Source of the DNA: Carallia brachiata
Lineage: Eukaryota; Streptophyta; Magnoliopsida; Malpighiales; Rhizophoraceae
Direction: 5' to 3'
Length of the DNA: 64,000 bases
NCBI GenBank assembly: GCA_021464245.1
Contig: JADCRB010000046.1
Span: 4,040,220 to 4,104,219 of the forward strand
Positions 1 through 13,042 of the stretch are shown here, in pieces. The notes below the pieces were generated by a model that was given only the letters and a program-made list of their open reading frames with translations, made no database searches and was not told where the DNA came from. Each line of letters begins with the position of its first letter. The first letter of the stretch is position 1. A program made the position numbers and the translations under genes.

Positions 1-130
1 GCCTACTGCAGAATTACAATAATTTCTCGTTTAACTGTTTATAGAAAAAAATGGATTCTCACTCCACGCAAAGTTATTCTAGAATAAAGCACATTTGGCG
101 AGGCAACAAATTCCTTAAGGATAATGAGCA
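1..130 (+). repeat. Partial copy of the 7S-globulin upstream module
   Basis: The first ~125 bases align by eye with sequence upstream of the fourth globulin copy (about 16430-16545). Both show an acaataatt-type start, a tcg/tcaactgttta stretch, an agaataaag block, a gaggcaa block and a ttaagg block in the same order. The tandem array therefore probably extended left of the window or left a remnant here. No globulin coding sequence follows, so this module has lost its gene or was moved. Confidence 0.5.
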
Positions 131-3100
131 GATTTTTTTAATGCTACCAAAAGCCCAAAAACTCACTGAATTTGAAAGCTTTCTGAAAAATATATATTAA
201 AAAAAAAAAGGCCCAATTCTCATGGAGAGCTCCGTGCACGCAAAAAATTTAGAGGAGATGGTCAAATCTAGCAACCAAAGAAAAACAAAACAATAATAAA
301 TTGGTAAATAAAATAAGTTAAAGAGATGTCAGGATCACATGGTCATTTGAGCTGGCGTTTTTGAAGTGCACAAAGACTAAACCTCAACAAATTTTATTAT
401 TTGGTAGTGTGTAACAATTGACACATTGGGCCTCTTAATATTATATTTTTGTAGGGAAAAAATTTGTTATCTTTTTCCTTAGAAGAAAGTATAGTTGCAA
501 ACCCACACGGCTGCACCTCCTGCACTTAACAGGACTGAGAGGTTTCACCAACTAACTCATGATAATATTTAAAACTATATACAAAACTAGAGTTATACAT
601 ATATGTAAATTTCTTGTACTCAACAATTTACGCTAGTAAAACATGTTTACACCAGAGAATCTCCTAAAATTGAATGTTTATAGATTAATCCCTGTCACTA
701 CAAAAAATTTTAAGTCATTAGGGTCAGATAATATTGTTGCTAAAACAGAAAATTTTGTCATTAGAACCTAATAAGTATTTAGTGGCAGAACTTGCTGGTG
801 CGCTTTTTTTGTTGTTAAAAGATGTATTTAGCAAAACTAAAAGATTATTTACTCTAGGAAATTTTTCCCAAAAATAGCATCTCTCTCCCTCTTTTTTTTT
901 TTAAAGAAATAAAAAATTAAGATAGTGTTTCACAATTCACCAAAAAAAAATTACACCTTATCAAGCAAGTAAACTCTGAAGACGTACATACAATTCAGCT
1001 GAACATTTTAACAAGTCCAAATTCATTAAAATAACATTAAACGAGCATTTTTACTGTTAGACCATAACGTCCTCGGTTCTCTCTCGATCTTCCTTTTTGT
1101 TGAGTACGCACTTTTAGGTTCAGAAGAAGACCCTGATGGAGACTGGCCGATGAGAATTAAATAAGCAATAATGCGCAAACCATCCTCTGAATAAATAATT
1201 ATTCTGATCCATTTCACACGCACGAATTTTAATTATGAAGCACAATAACAATTAACTTGTCTTCCTTTTGCAATTCATGCTGTATCTTTCACCTGGGTCA
1301 ACCTTTGCAATCCATGTTGTGTACGTATCTTACAACAGGGTCAATCGTTTGATTAGTCAACAAATAAAAAAAAAACAGGTATGCCCAAATAACGCGTGTC
1401 TCCAAAGTTATCAATCTTTTCATTTTGAGCTCGGCGGTTACAGAGCCGGACACAATCATTTACACTGTATTTAAATAAACTTTATTAAGCGAGAAGAAAG
1501 TGAAAAAGAAAAAAAAAGTAGAGGACAGAATTATTAGAAAAAAATGTTTTTTATTTTTTTTTATGTTTGGAAAGAGGTGATTAGAGGTAGAAAAATTATA
1601 AATTTTTTTATTTGAGAAATGGTGAAAAATGGAGAAGATGAATATAAAATGTATTAACATAATAATTTTATCCTTCATAAAACTTTTTATTAAAATATTT
1701 TATTTATGTAAAATTGTAATTTTAAAATTATGTGAGAGATAATTGAGTCATTTAATAAATTTAGTAAGAGAACTAATAACTTTCCTCCCATTTTTGAGAG
1801 GATTGGTTTTGATAGAGTAGAGAGGATTAGATAAATTAGAGATTTTCTTTTTCCTCACTTTTCAAATATTTTTTAAATACAACAATTTACCTTCATTCTC
1901 TCACTTTCCTCTCTCTCTCCCCACTTTCCCCCCTCCCAACACAATGTTAACCTTTCTTTTAAAAAAAAAAAAAAATTATAGAGGCAATGCACGGGACAAC
2001 ACTTTTAGGACAAAGTGTCCGAATGTTATATATAAAATACAATCGAATGCTGCATATAAAATACAATCGATTAATACAATTGAGTTGAATTTTTGAAGAA
2101 TTTTTTTTTTGATTTTAATGTATATCATGTAAGATTTATACGTTAAGTTTTAGGATAACACTCATTTAACTTTATTTTAAGTTTTATTTTTGTAATTTTA
2201 AAAAAAAAAATTTCAAAAAAGTTTAATGCAGTTGCATTTTAGATGCAATTGGTTCCATTTTAGAGGTGCCTCCGAATCCCTATCTTTGCTCTTTTAAAAA
2301 AAAAAAAAATTCCTTGTGTATTACATATTGAACTTATTTTACATTAATTTAACTATTATACACATGATTTCTGTCATACATCAATTTAAACTCATTTACA
2401 TGTGAACTTAATGTATCTATGTATTTTCTGTTGCACTTAAATTTTACTATTATAAACATAACAACAATTTAAAAAAAAATAAAAAATTAACATGAGTCCC
2501 ATATTCCTCCTTTTCTCTCCCTTCGTCATCCCGTCCATCCTCCTCCGTCCAACTATCAATCTTCTTACATTTTACACAACAAATTTCCGAAGGTCATTAG
2601 CAATCCTGCAAGGGGGAAAAAAAAAAGCCTATTCGCTCATGGAGAAGGTATTGAAATCAAGGACGTGTAATCTTTTGCAGAATTATGACAATTAAAATAC
2701 TTTTTGTCCATCAAAATTAATGCCAATTAGATCTGTTTTAATAAAACCACCACACAGTAATATTTATTGTGTGCAATTAAATTTAACTAGTAAAATTTCC
2801 TCTTGTCCAAATTAAGTGCTATGACCTTTTTTTTTCCTATACTAAAAATATGAAATATTATTATATATTTTTAGTTAATTAGTTATAAATTCGAGATTTT
2901 AACTGCGGGAAAAAAATGTACAACATAAAAGGTGATAATTCAGTTTAAAATTATGTAACCAAACTATTAGTTCAGGTCCACACTATAGTTCAGGTGCACA
3001 CAATCCAATCTTGATAAAGACTATCTGTCCTACATACTTTTTTGAGATTTATTGTCACTTACTCCTGCATGGTTTGGCATGCAGTTTCGAGGATCATACG

Positions 3101-5395
3101 AACAAATGGAGAATCACCGACGCTTCAATGAGAAAACAAAGTTGTTGACCAACGAAACATTATTACTTTAGCGTCTGATTGGCCCATGAAAGTTGTCGAA
3201 CGTTCCTAATGAGATCATAAAGAAGATAGAGCAACAAAAGACAAGAAATAAACAAATAACAAACAAAACCAAATGAGTTTCTGATTGATGGGCCGACCCT
3301 ATAATGTATTTTTAATAAAATTTTATTTTTTCCCCATATTTTTAACTTTTAAATCAATCCATTCCTGTGGTGAAACTCATCTCCTAGTTATAATTTTTTT
3401 AAAACATAAATTAAATATAAAAAATACTTAATTTTATATTAGATAAAAGTCATTATGTTAATTACACTCACTTATATTTAGAGGCGTTCTCATTACATCT
3501 ATACTCAATTTAATGTTAAAGATATCTTTGTAAAATAAGATACTATGATATAGGTGCATCACTCCTCTAAGAGTGAACGGTCGGGCAGGAAATCACCTAA
3601 TTACATACGCATTCACTGATACACAGTCACCTCCCATTGATTGAAGGCCACCAAAGAATGTTTGGCACTCTGGGCGAGGACCACCATACCCTTATTTTAA
3701 CTGGTTTTTAGTGTGTGTGGTAATGATACATTACAATGATGGATGCCAAAAATATGTATAAAGTTTTTGACTTTGTGGGTTCCATACTTTGAGTTGTCAT
3801 AATCTCATTTAGGCTGCTGTCACAACCAACCACCAATCATCATTTGCTCTTTTTCATTTTGTTTCTTCCACTGGACAACCTAGTCCTTTGAATTGCAACT
3901 TTCAACATTTTCATTCAAATTAGTGTACTGCTCTTTGCTAAGTAGAAGGTACAAAGGGGTATATTTCTGTGTTTCATTTCATCCACAAGCTATGCTTAAT
4001 GTCTTTGAATTGACAACACCCCGTTGATCAGCCAGATTTCATATTGTTCCCACGATCTTTGCGCAAATATAAAAAAGAAAAAGGAAAATGTTAATCTAAC
4101 CAAATCATAAGACCCCTTCGCTGGCCAATTTGTACTTTTGTAGATTGTAACAGAATGTTACAGTCACAAGTCATTTGAGACGCCTCTGAGAGAATTTGGA
4201 TATCATATATCATCAGTGTTATTTTTCCCGGGAAAGTTCCACGAATGCCCTAAAAGGAAGGGAGGTAGATTTAAGATTGGAAAACTCTCTTTCAATAAGC
4301 AACTAGGTAGTAACATTTAAATTATGTAGTAATATTTAAATAGTAATATAATAACGACAAGTAATATAAATAATTAAATGATTTAAAAAAAATAAATTAT
4401 TAGATATTAATGGATGAACTGCGTGACTACTTTACACGAGTTATAAGAATAAATTTTTAATTAATATAAACAAATTTGACGGGACAAATACGATTAATTA
4501 TCAGTGACAAAAGCGCGTCAAATTTGGCAATCAATGCAAGCTTGTTAGCGGGCATCGTAGTACACTTATCCAACTTCTTTGGGTTTTCAATGAATTCGCA
4601 CTTATTGGATCAGTTCAGTGTGGTTTACGGATCAAGCCGTTCTTTTTGTGCCCAATTACATTCTCCTACCGCATGGCATCAAAAAGAGGCCCATTGCTCT
4701 GACAAAAACAAAACAAGGACCCATTGCCCAAATGATAACCCCCACAACATCCAAAATTGCAAAGATGTGGGCATTCACACCCCAATTATTTAATGCCACT
4801 AACATAAACTAAATAAATTTCAAAAGATTATAAAATCAGGCAAGAGTTGCTGATACAGGGGTTATTCATATACCTGCAATTTCCTGTATGAATTACCATT
4901 ACAAATAGATAATAAACATCCTTCAACACCAACTATAGATCGGTGATTTTCTAATTTAACTCCTTAATTAATAGAATTTCAGTTAAACTCAATATTAAAT
5001 ACGAGTGAGGGAAAAAAAAAAAAAGACGAGGCTTGTTCTAAGACACAAAACTGAGAATGTCTGCAACGTTAAAGAAAAAGTGAGCAAACATACCCAACAT
5101 GATATTGTCCCTTGCTTCCTGTCAAAAGCTGCGGGTTCTTCTGGAAGCTGCAAGCTGTAAATACAAGCAAAACATTTATGTTAGAGGAAATGATAAAAAA
5201 AAAAAAAAAGATAAATTGATAAACAGTATAAGCTAACAGACTAAACAAAAACTCGGAGATATAGACAGCAAAGCACATTAAGGGGAACAGCGGTTTAATT
5301 ATCCAACAACTCTTCTTGTTCAGAGAGTCCCATTCTCGAAAGTGTGTAGGAGCTTCTATCCCTAAAAGAGCTCTAAATTCTTTTTAGAACATGCA
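131..5395. other. AT-rich intergenic DNA without a recognisable gene
   Basis: Homopolymer A/T runs and short random open frames dominate. The open frames near 2490-2695 and 4476-4812 show no domain, signal peptide or splice context. The only exon-like patch is on the minus strand near 5160-5095, listed separately. Confidence 0.6.
5095..5160 (-). pseudogene. Possible exon fragment of a WD40 (STRAP-like) protein
   Basis: On the minus strand a TTGCAG acceptor-like site is followed by a short open stretch reading approximately ACSFQKNPQLLTGS and then a GTATGT donor-like site. The pattern A-C-x-F-x(3)-x-x-LLTG resembles a WD40 blade in plant STRAP-type proteins. The fragment is only about 20 residues, no flanking exons are visible and the glycine pair normally present is altered. 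Chance resemblance is quite possible. Confidence 0.18.
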
Positions 5396-5406
5396 TAGAT
5401 ATCTCA

Positions 5407-5573
5407 AGTTTTTTTATTTTAGGTAGTATTTTAATTAAAATTATTATTGATATTTTTAAAATGAGACTGCTTTGAAATATAAAAATAATAGATATTTTAA
5501 AATTTAAATTTTTATCTTAAAAATATCAATTATAATTTTAATTAAAATACTGTTCGAAATAAAAACATTTAGA
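5407..5573. repeat. Fold-back AT-rich MITE-like element
   Basis: The arm at about 5409-5462 (core agtattttaattaaaatta) is repeated in inverted orientation at about 5515-5570, so the ~165-bp segment would fold into a long hairpin. Size and AT content fit a small MITE. No clear target duplication can be assigned because the flanks are T/A rich. Confidence 0.45.
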
Positions 5574-5589
5574 ATACTAACATTTTTTC

Positions 5590-6095
5590 TTCTTTTTATA
5601 GTGAGAGTATCTAGGTTATGAGGTTCCTAAAGATTTTTGGTTCCCCTACAGAACTTCGTACCCCAGGCTTGCTTTTCTTGTGTGCTGGCTGGATCTTATG
5701 GCAGGCTCGAAATTATGAAGTTATTAATGGGAATGCTTATAATAAGTTTCTTCAGGCACGGAAGGTTCATGGTCTGGTCATGGACTGCAACGTAGAGTTT
5801 TCCTATTCATAAGATTGGGTTCAAGTCTGGTGTCAGGTTTGTGTCTTGGACTCCACCACAGCATGGATGGATTCAACTAAATTCGAGGGTGATGCTTGTG
5901 CGGATTATCTTGCCAAAATGGGGGCGTCAATTGCCGGTGGTGAAGTTTACTTACAGAGACCACCAACTGGAGTAAGAACTTTGCTTAATGCGGACAACCA
6001 CGGTATCATGCATCTTAGATTATATATGAGTTTTTATTTTTTTATTATTTTATTTGTCTTGTAATTTTCTTTTCTGCATTAGTTGCAAAAAAAAA
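5590..6095 (+). mobile_element. 5'-truncated LINE (L1-type non-LTR) 3' end, decayed
   Basis: Two open stretches split by stops read like the end of a plant LINE polyprotein. The first has the reverse-transcriptase-tail motif WILWQARN (about 5688-5712). The second has the RNase H-like motif EGDACADYLAKMG (about 5887-5925). A terminal A-run follows at about 6087-6095. This order and a poly(A) end are typical of 5'-truncated plant L1 insertions. The A-run ends only ~85 bp before the ATG of the first globulin copy, so the insertion probably displaced that promoter. The similar upstream modules of copies 2-4 are not seen here. Confidence 0.6.
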
Positions 6096-6179
6096 TGCCC
6101 CATGGAATGGAAATAGGTGAATGGAAATTAAAAGCAAGTCTTCTGAATGCATTAACTCCATCATCTTTGAAAAAAAACT

Positions 6180-7438
6180 ATGGCTTTCTCATCAATACAT
6201 GTGATTTTCTTTTGCATCCTTCTTCTCATGTTCACAAATCCATCAAAAGCAGCACAAACATCATTCAGGCCTAAAGGACTTGTCCTCCCTGTATCAAAAG
6301 ATTCCTCAACACTTCAGTACCTTACCAGCATCAACCAAAGAACTCCCCTGGTGCCGGTGAAGCTAACAATTGACCTTGGTGGCAATCCGTGGGTTGACTG
6401 TGATCAAGGATATGTTTCATCCTCCTACAAACCTGTACGTTGCAACTCTGCACAATGCTCTCTTTCCGGGTCAAAGAGTTGCATCACTGAGTGCTATTCT
6501 GCACCCAAGCCAGGATGCAACAACAATACATGTGCACTTACCCCAGACAACACTGTCAAAGGCATATCCACCAGTGGGGAGGTTGGTCAGGATGCCGTGT
6601 CCATTCAATCTACGGATGGGTCGAATCCCGGTAGGGTTGTCTCGGTGCCTAATTTGGCAACATTCCTCCTGGAAGGTCTTGCCAATGGTGTAAAGGGCAT
6701 GGCTGGACTCGGCAGGAGCAAGATATCACTTCCTTACCAATTCTCCTCTGCTTTCAGTTTTGACAGGAAGTTTGCCTTTTGTTTGAGCTCTTCCACATAT
6801 GCTAAAGGCGTTTTGTTTTTCGGAAAAAGGCCTTACAATTTGCTTCCAAATATTGATGTCTCCAAGTCTCTTATTTACACCCCACTAATCCTCAACCCTG
6901 TAAGCACAGCTTCTTCTTACTTCCAAGGTGACCCCTCCACTGATTACTTCATTGGAGTCAAGTCCATCAAGATCAACGAAAAATCTGTTTCATTGAATAC
7001 ATCGTCAGCACTGTAAATCCTTATACAGTGATGCAGACAACAATCTACAATGCAATCTCCACGGCTTTTATCAAAGAGCTAGCTAACGTTCCTAGAGTGG
7101 CACCTGTAGCACCCTTTGGGGCATGTTTTAACTCAACAAACATCGGCGGCACACGCGTTGGCCCAGCCGTGCCCCCCATTGATCTTGTGCTGCAAAGCAG
7201 CAGCATTTACTGGACGATTTTTGGTGCAAACTCTATGGTGCAAGTTAAAGATGATGTGTTGTGCCTTGGCTTTGTTGATGGTGGAGTCCGACCCATGACG
7301 TCAATAGTCATTGGAGGGTATCAATTGGAGGACAATCTTCTACAGATCGATCTTGCAGCTTCAAGACTTGGGTTCAGCTCTTCCTTGTTGTTCAGACAAA
7401 CAACATGTGCCAACTTCAACTTCACCTCTAAAGCATAA
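6180..7438 (+). pseudogene. Basic 7S globulin/EDGP-like copy 1 (frameshifted by a 40-nt deletion)
   Basis: The family is secreted plant proteins with a pepsin-like fold but no protease catalytic residues: EDGP, basic 7S globulin, wheat xylanase inhibitor. The ATG at 6180 opens a hydrophobic signal peptide, followed by SFRPKGLVLPVSKDSST and the first pseudo-active site, DLGG. Compared with the intact copy 4 there are four changes: one codon lost in the DLGGxxLWVDC motif; 15 nt lost in frame (about 6655), removing FIFTCAS and the eighth cysteine; 40 nt lost after AATACATCG (about 7003), removing the segment up to KI of GGTKI and shifting the frame; and a resulting TAA near 7014. The rest continues in another frame from 7028 to the stop at 7436-7438. 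The reading frames are otherwise well preserved, so inactivation looks recent. Confidence 0.85.
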
Positions 7439-8150
7439 AGAATATCATCCTGAATTCTTAGGCACGAGCATTAAATATTATGTCTGTCATAATATATCTA
7501 ACAAAAAAATTACAGCACTATCTAAATGCGGGTGATCCCATCAATAAGAGAGGTAAAGAGAGTTTTTTTTTTTTTTTTTGTGCCTGAAGAATAAAAGGGG
7601 GTTTTGCAATTTGATCAGGAGAAGACTGAATGCCCCATGAATCATGGGTATGTTCTTTTTTCTAGTTTATGTTTGAAAAAGATAATTCTACATTTTATAT
7701 ACTTTTTTGTAGAGCATATACCATTTGAATTCTAACGGTAATACTCGAAGGTTTTCACTTTAATTTTAATCTTCGAATTTATTTGATTTGAAGGTTAATT
7801 GTTTTTTTATTTTTTATATTTTAAGTTGATCACACTTATTATATGGTACTGTTGATGATTTTATACTTAACAATCATATTTTTTTATTTTTTTATTTTAA
7901 GTGGATGACACTCATTGTATGATATTAAATACTGTTTTTTTCAGACTCAATAATTGTCATTTTTTTTTTTTAAATAAATCACACATAATAAGTATAAAAT
8001 TATATATAAATTATACTCATAAAAAAATAAAAAAATAAATAAAATTAAAAACTCCCGTCAAAAAAAAGTAGAAGCATAAATTAGTGCTGGGTGGATATTG
8101 GGCTCAAAATCAGAATTTCAAACGATGTGGATAAAGTATAAAAATTATCA
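7439..8150. other. AT-rich spacer downstream of copy 1
   Basis: The spacer begins with 3' flank sequence (aagaatat...attcttaggca) shared with the other copies. It then becomes low-complexity AT sequence with poly-T runs. No gene seen. Confidence 0.5.
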
Positions 8151-8154
8151 TTGA

Positions 8155-8290
8155 AAAAGTTCACCGATCAACCTCCATTTGCTGACCCATCATTCTCCGC
8201 AATAGCCATTAATGACCGATTTCCCTGCACAAACAAGATAGAATAGCATGCAAGTCATGCAGAATTCCAAAAAAGGGAAAAAGAGCATGG
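8155..8290. repeat. Upstream module of copy 2 (shared with copies 3 and 4)
   Basis: The block starting ttcaccgatcaacctcc and ending near gcagaattccaaaaaaggg recurs before copy 3 (twice, 13318-13440 and 13560-13690) and before copy 4 (about 16275-16410). It marks the left part of the duplicated unit. Confidence 0.7.
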
Positions 8291-8937
8291 TCAAATAAGT
8301 GTATAATTAAATAATATTAAAATTCATATTTTGTATAATAATAAATATATTTTATATAATTATAATAATAAAAATTAACATAAACAAGTGTTATTATATT
8401 TTTTGATTCATTTTTTTTAATTTGTTGTATAAAGTATACTTACCGTTACATAACCTACATGACATTTGTATGTCATTTGGATCAAATAATCTGGCCCCTT
8501 TAAAAAAATTGAGGTCTTGGGATTACGGCTCCAAACGATTGTTACTACAGAGCAAAGAAAACCTCACGTGGAAAGAATTATTTTTAGGGTAGGCAGAGAA
8601 TCAATCAAAATTCACTCTATATTATTTTTTTGTTTAAAAATTTAAACTTAAATATATTTAATATTATCTTAAATGTACTTAACATCACTCTAAACTTTAT
8701 TTTTAAAAAAAATTCAAATTTTTTTCCAATGCAGTCCGGATAATCTATGGCTAACTTCTCTAGTCATAGACCTTTTCGATTATTTTTAAGGTAAAATAAG
8801 CAAATAAACAGCCTTATATTCTTCCATGCCATCCTCATGAATTTGACAGTACTTCAAAAGCTCATAGAAATCAAATGTTTGCTGTTATACAAAGATCATA
8901 TCCATATATTCCGACAAGAAGTTCCTGTACTCTACAA

Positions 8938-9145
8938 ATAAAATAAGTACACGGGGCGGCCGCCGACGGGCACAGTGCCCCATCCAAAAAAAAAACTTTT
9001 AGCCCGTATTTCACAGGTCAAAAAGCCAAAAAAAAAAAAAGAAAATAATAATAGTAAATAAATAACTAAATAAATAAAAAAAAAGCCAACCTGTCGGGGG
9101 CCTCTTGCAAAATCCACATCCATGTAGCTGCACTCCGCTACACTA
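8938..9145. mobile_element. ~200-bp insertion specific to the copy 2 upstream region
   Basis: Upstream of copies 2 and 3 the sequence runs ...acaagaagttcc... then ...ccaattttata. In copy 2 about 200 bp intervene, with GC-rich ends (ggggcggccgcc with the palindrome GGGCACAGTGCCC, and cgggggcctcttg) around A-rich DNA. It has no coding content. The family is not recognised; a short non-autonomous element is likely. Confidence 0.45.
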
Positions 9146-9684
9146 ACACCAATTTTATATGCCAAAAGGCCAAAGAAGAGATAAGGTCAAAGAAAATGAG
9201 CCAAGGAAAAGTCAAGAGTCAAAAGTTGGAGCATTTGATATGCTTGCTGGCATGGGGACTCCCCATGAAGAATCAAGAGCCATCTTTCTTGAACCTGCCT
9301 ACCGCGTCACTAATGCAATGCTCATCGCACCACTGCAGTTGACCAATAAATACACAAATTTATTATCTACTTACTAGAATTTAAGACGACGCTGTTACAT
9401 GATCATACGAATTTATAGTTAAATAGTATATATATTATAAGTAATAATATATTTTGTATAATAATAATAAAAAATATACATAAAAAAATAGTCTTATTTT
9501 TTTATATATTTTAATATTGATACTACACAAAATACAGTAATCGTTATAATACAAATATTATTTAAGACGGCCACACAAATGCGTGACGATCTAACACTTC
9601 CGTTTAAGTATTATATAACTAACAGCACATTTGAGATGCATAAAATCCATATCACTACCTCATCTTCCAAGACATACCAATATC

Positions 9685-11009
9685 ATGGCTTTCGTACCGA
9701 CAGTTTTAATTTTCTTTTGCTCTCTTCTCCAATTCATGCACCCTTCCACAGCAGCAGGAACATCATCTAGGCCAAAAGCACTTGTCCTTCCGGTGACAAA
9801 AGATTCATTGACCCTCCAGTACATTACCCACATCAACCAGAGGACTCCTCTCGTGCCTGTGAAGTTCACTCTTGACGTTGGTGGTCAATATCTCTGGGTT
9901 GACTGTGAACAAGGCTATGTCTCATCCACATACAAACCTGCACGCTGCAAGTCTGCACAATGCTCACTTGCCAGAGCGGACGCCTGCAGTGCTGGGAGAG
10001 AGGGGTGCAGTCTGACAGAAAAGCCAGGAACCAACTGTAATGCATGCGGGCTTTTTCCAGACAACACTGTAACACGCGTCGGCAGCGGTGGTGAAGTTGC
10101 TATGGATATCTTGAGCATCCAGTCTACAGATGGGTTGAATCCTGGCAGGGTTGTTTCAGTGCCTAATTTCATCTTCACTTGTGTGTCCACATTCCTCCTG
10201 GAAGGTCTTGCCAATGGTGTCAAGGGCATAGCTGGCCTTGGCAGGACCAAGATATCACTTCCTTCTCAATTTGCTGCTGCTTTTAGTTTGTACAGGAGGT
10301 TCGCCATTTGTTTGAGCTCTTCAACAAATGCTAAAGGTGTTGCGTTCTTTGGCAACGGGCCTTACATTTTGCTTCCAAATGTTTGATGTATCTGAGTCAC
10401 TTATATACACCCCTAATCATCAACCCGGTAAGCACGGCAGGTGTTTACCGTTATGGTGGTGAGCCCTCCACTGAATACTTTATCGGAGTCAAGTCTATCA
10501 AGATCAATGGAAAAGCTATTTCATTGAACACATCATTGCTATCCTTCGACAGTGAAGGATATGGCGGAACCAAGATTAGCACAGTAGATCCTTACACAGT
10601 GTTGGAAACAACAATCTACAATGCTTTCACCAGTGCCTTCGTCAAAGAGCTAGCCAACGTTTCTAGAGTGGCGCCTATAGCACCTTTTGGGGCATGTTTT
10701 AAATCAACCAATATCCGCAGCACACGCCTCGGGCCAGCCGCGCCTGCCATCGATTTTGTGCTGCAAAGCAGCAACATTTACTGGCGGGTTTTTGGTGCGA
10801 ACTCCATGGTCCAAGTTAGACAAGATGTGCTGTGCCTTGGCTTCGTGGACGGCGGAGTCCGTCCCCGGACATCAATAGTCATTGGAGGGTATCAGTTAGA
10901 GGACAATTTTCTACTGTTCGATCTAGCCACTTCAAGACTTGGGTTCAGCTCTTCCTTGTTGTCGAGGCAAACAACTTGTGCCAACTTCAACTTCACCTCG
11001 AAAGCCTAA
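9685..11009 (+). pseudogene. Basic 7S globulin/EDGP-like copy 2 (two indels)
   Basis: I start this copy at ATG 9685 because it aligns with the starts of copies 1, 3 and 4 and opens directly on a hydrophobic signal peptide (MAFVPTVLIFFCSLL). An in-frame ATG at 9631 lies in the conserved leader. The N-terminal domain is intact to LLPN, with FTLDVGGQYLWVDC replacing the catalytic DTG and the cysteine-rich CKSAQCSLA region present. At about 10382 one extra T gives a TGA just after LLPNV, and about 30 nt later two bases are missing relative to copy 4 (CACCCCACTAATC becomes CACCCCTAATC). The C-terminal domain then continues in a third frame to the TAA at 11007-11009, ending TTCANFNFTSKA. The two lesions do not compensate, so the product would be truncated after the N-terminal half. 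Confidence 0.85.
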
Positions 11010-11477
11010 AGAATATTCACAATTCTTAGGCATACTCTTTCAAATTTTATCTTTGTTGGAAAACTCAAATGCAAGTTGTGTGGCCTCATCAATAAGTGCT
11101 TTTGAGAGAGTGCATTTAATTACAAAATAACAGGCGAATGTGTTTGGAGTCTGGTGTATGCCTTTCCATGCTTCCTGTGAAATGAATAAGATAGTATTAC
11201 GCTTTCTATACCTATCAGCAGAGCATATGATGGAATTTGTGTTTCTATATGACAAAAATTACAAACACTATAACAAGATTAACAATTTACCCAAGAGAGT
11301 AGGAAAAGGAAGAAGTATCGGGATTGTCTTAATCTGTAAAGATCATAAACAGGGAATGCTAAACTGTTAAAGGATATCGTCTGTCATTCAACTGAACAAT
11401 CTTATCAAATGGCAGCAACAGAAGAAAAGTAAGCAAATCGCAATTTTGGTAATACATGAATTACAACTACAGCAAAA
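11010..11477. repeat. Downstream module of copy 2 (shared 3' flank)
   Basis: The sequence from aagaatattcacaattcttaggc through ctgtcattcaactgaacaat is recognisably repeated after copy 3 (15532-15985) and, more diverged, after copy 4 (18373-18760). The duplicated unit is therefore gene plus several hundred bases on each side. Confidence 0.7.
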
Positions 11478-13042
11478 GGAGATGTTTGATTTTACGTTTG
11501 ATATCTGTTTTTTTTTTTTTCTTTTTTGAGATTCTTTTGGAAGCTATTGTTGCTGTTCCAAAATATAAGAAATTACGGGTTGAGTTAAATGAGTGTTTTG
11601 TTTTGCTGTTTTTGATTATTGTTAATATCATTAATTATTATTATTAATTATTGTTATTGATAAATAAAATAAAATTATAATATTTAGTTAAATTAATATT
11701 AACTGTTATTAATTAAATAATGAAATTATTATTTTAAACATGCTATTTTTATTTTTATTGAAATAGAAAATCTTTATATTTCTATCTAATCTTGAGTAAT
11801 TAAATAAAATATATATTAAGTTTTCACAAATAAAAATTAGTAAATGTGATCAACTGTAATTCATGATAAATATTATTTTTTGATTTTTTTTACTTTATAA
11901 GTCACTGTACTTTAAAAATATTATTATTTTTACCTGTTCACACAATAAATGTAAAGGACAGGAGAAAAAAACGGAAAAAAAGTCATTGCATTTGAAATAA
12001 AATTATTTTTACAATAAAAGCATCCTCCACGGCGACAAAGCGTCTTTTAAGTTTTCGAGGACAGATTTGTAATTGAGCAATTAATTAATTGCCGATGAAA
12101 ATAAAAAATAAAGGGTTCTTCACTTTTTTTTTTTATCAGCAATTAACTGTTGATTAAAATTTTAATCAAATATTTTAATTATTACTTTTCAATACGGCAA
12201 GAGTAACAATATTTTTAAAATGTAAAACTAAATATTTTGTAACTTTTATATAAATTACTGATTACTGATGAATACTTCTACAAATAATTAATGAAAAGAA
12301 TAGAAATCTCTTAAATTTTATTTTCAACCGCTGATAAATATTACAGTTATTAAATTAAACTTAAAAATAAATGCTGGCACATTATACGGAGACAGCTTCT
12401 AACGGACAGAGAGGGAGAGGGGGGCTTGTTGTACATGAAGGCATTTACTCCACTAAATAACAGTAAACGTGTCCCTATGAAATGTAAATGGCTTAACATT
12501 TTCTTTTTAGACTTTTCTGCGTGAAGGGCATAATTAAATAATATTATTTTATTAAATTTCTTTGTAATTATCAATATTATATCTGTATCATAAAAATAAT
12601 ATTATTTTAAGTGCAGTAATTTCTTAATTTTCTCTTTTTTTATTATATTAACAGTAACTTACAAAAAAGAAATATTAATATTTTTTTAATATAGTAATCT
12701 ATAGAGTAAAAATAATATTTTTAAAAATAATAATATTTATTATAAATTATAGATAATCTTTAAATCATATATTTAATAATTTTTTATTTATAAATAAATA
12801 AGTTACATTTTCAAAAGACTAATTTAGATCAATTAAAAGTAAAATAAATAACCTATTATAATAAAATAAAAATAAAATATCTTAAATACTCATTTTATTA
12901 TTTAATCAACAATAATTAATATTAATTGAACTAAATATTATAATTTTTATTTTATTTATTAATAACAATATACGACAATAACAATTAATAATTAATAACA
13001 ATAACAATAATAACAATAAAAAACAGCAAAGCTAAACATCCC
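11478..13042. mobile_element. ~1.57-kb AT-rich inverted-repeat DNA element
   Basis: The arms at about 11591-11700 and 12915-13042 are inverted copies; both read ...ttttgctgtttttgattattgtt... from the outside. The outer ends look like GG(A)GATGTTT. The paralogous flank of copy 3 (about 15985-16020) lacks the element and joins ...tacag-aaaaa-tagtta... directly, which acts as an empty site and places the insertion after the duplication. The target duplication falls in an A-run and cannot be sized. No transposase is visible, so this is a non-autonomous element. It may be nested, because the interior around 12060-12235 resembles 48095-48280. Confidence 0.65.

Noticed and set aside
4476..4812. Overlapping plus-strand frames of 64-105 codons
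   Set aside because: No signal, domain or splice context, and composition like the surrounding intergenic DNA.
9631..9684. Upstream in-frame ATG as the start of globulin copy 2
   Set aside because: The 18 extra codons would precede the signal peptide; the aligned ATG at 9685 matches the other copies.
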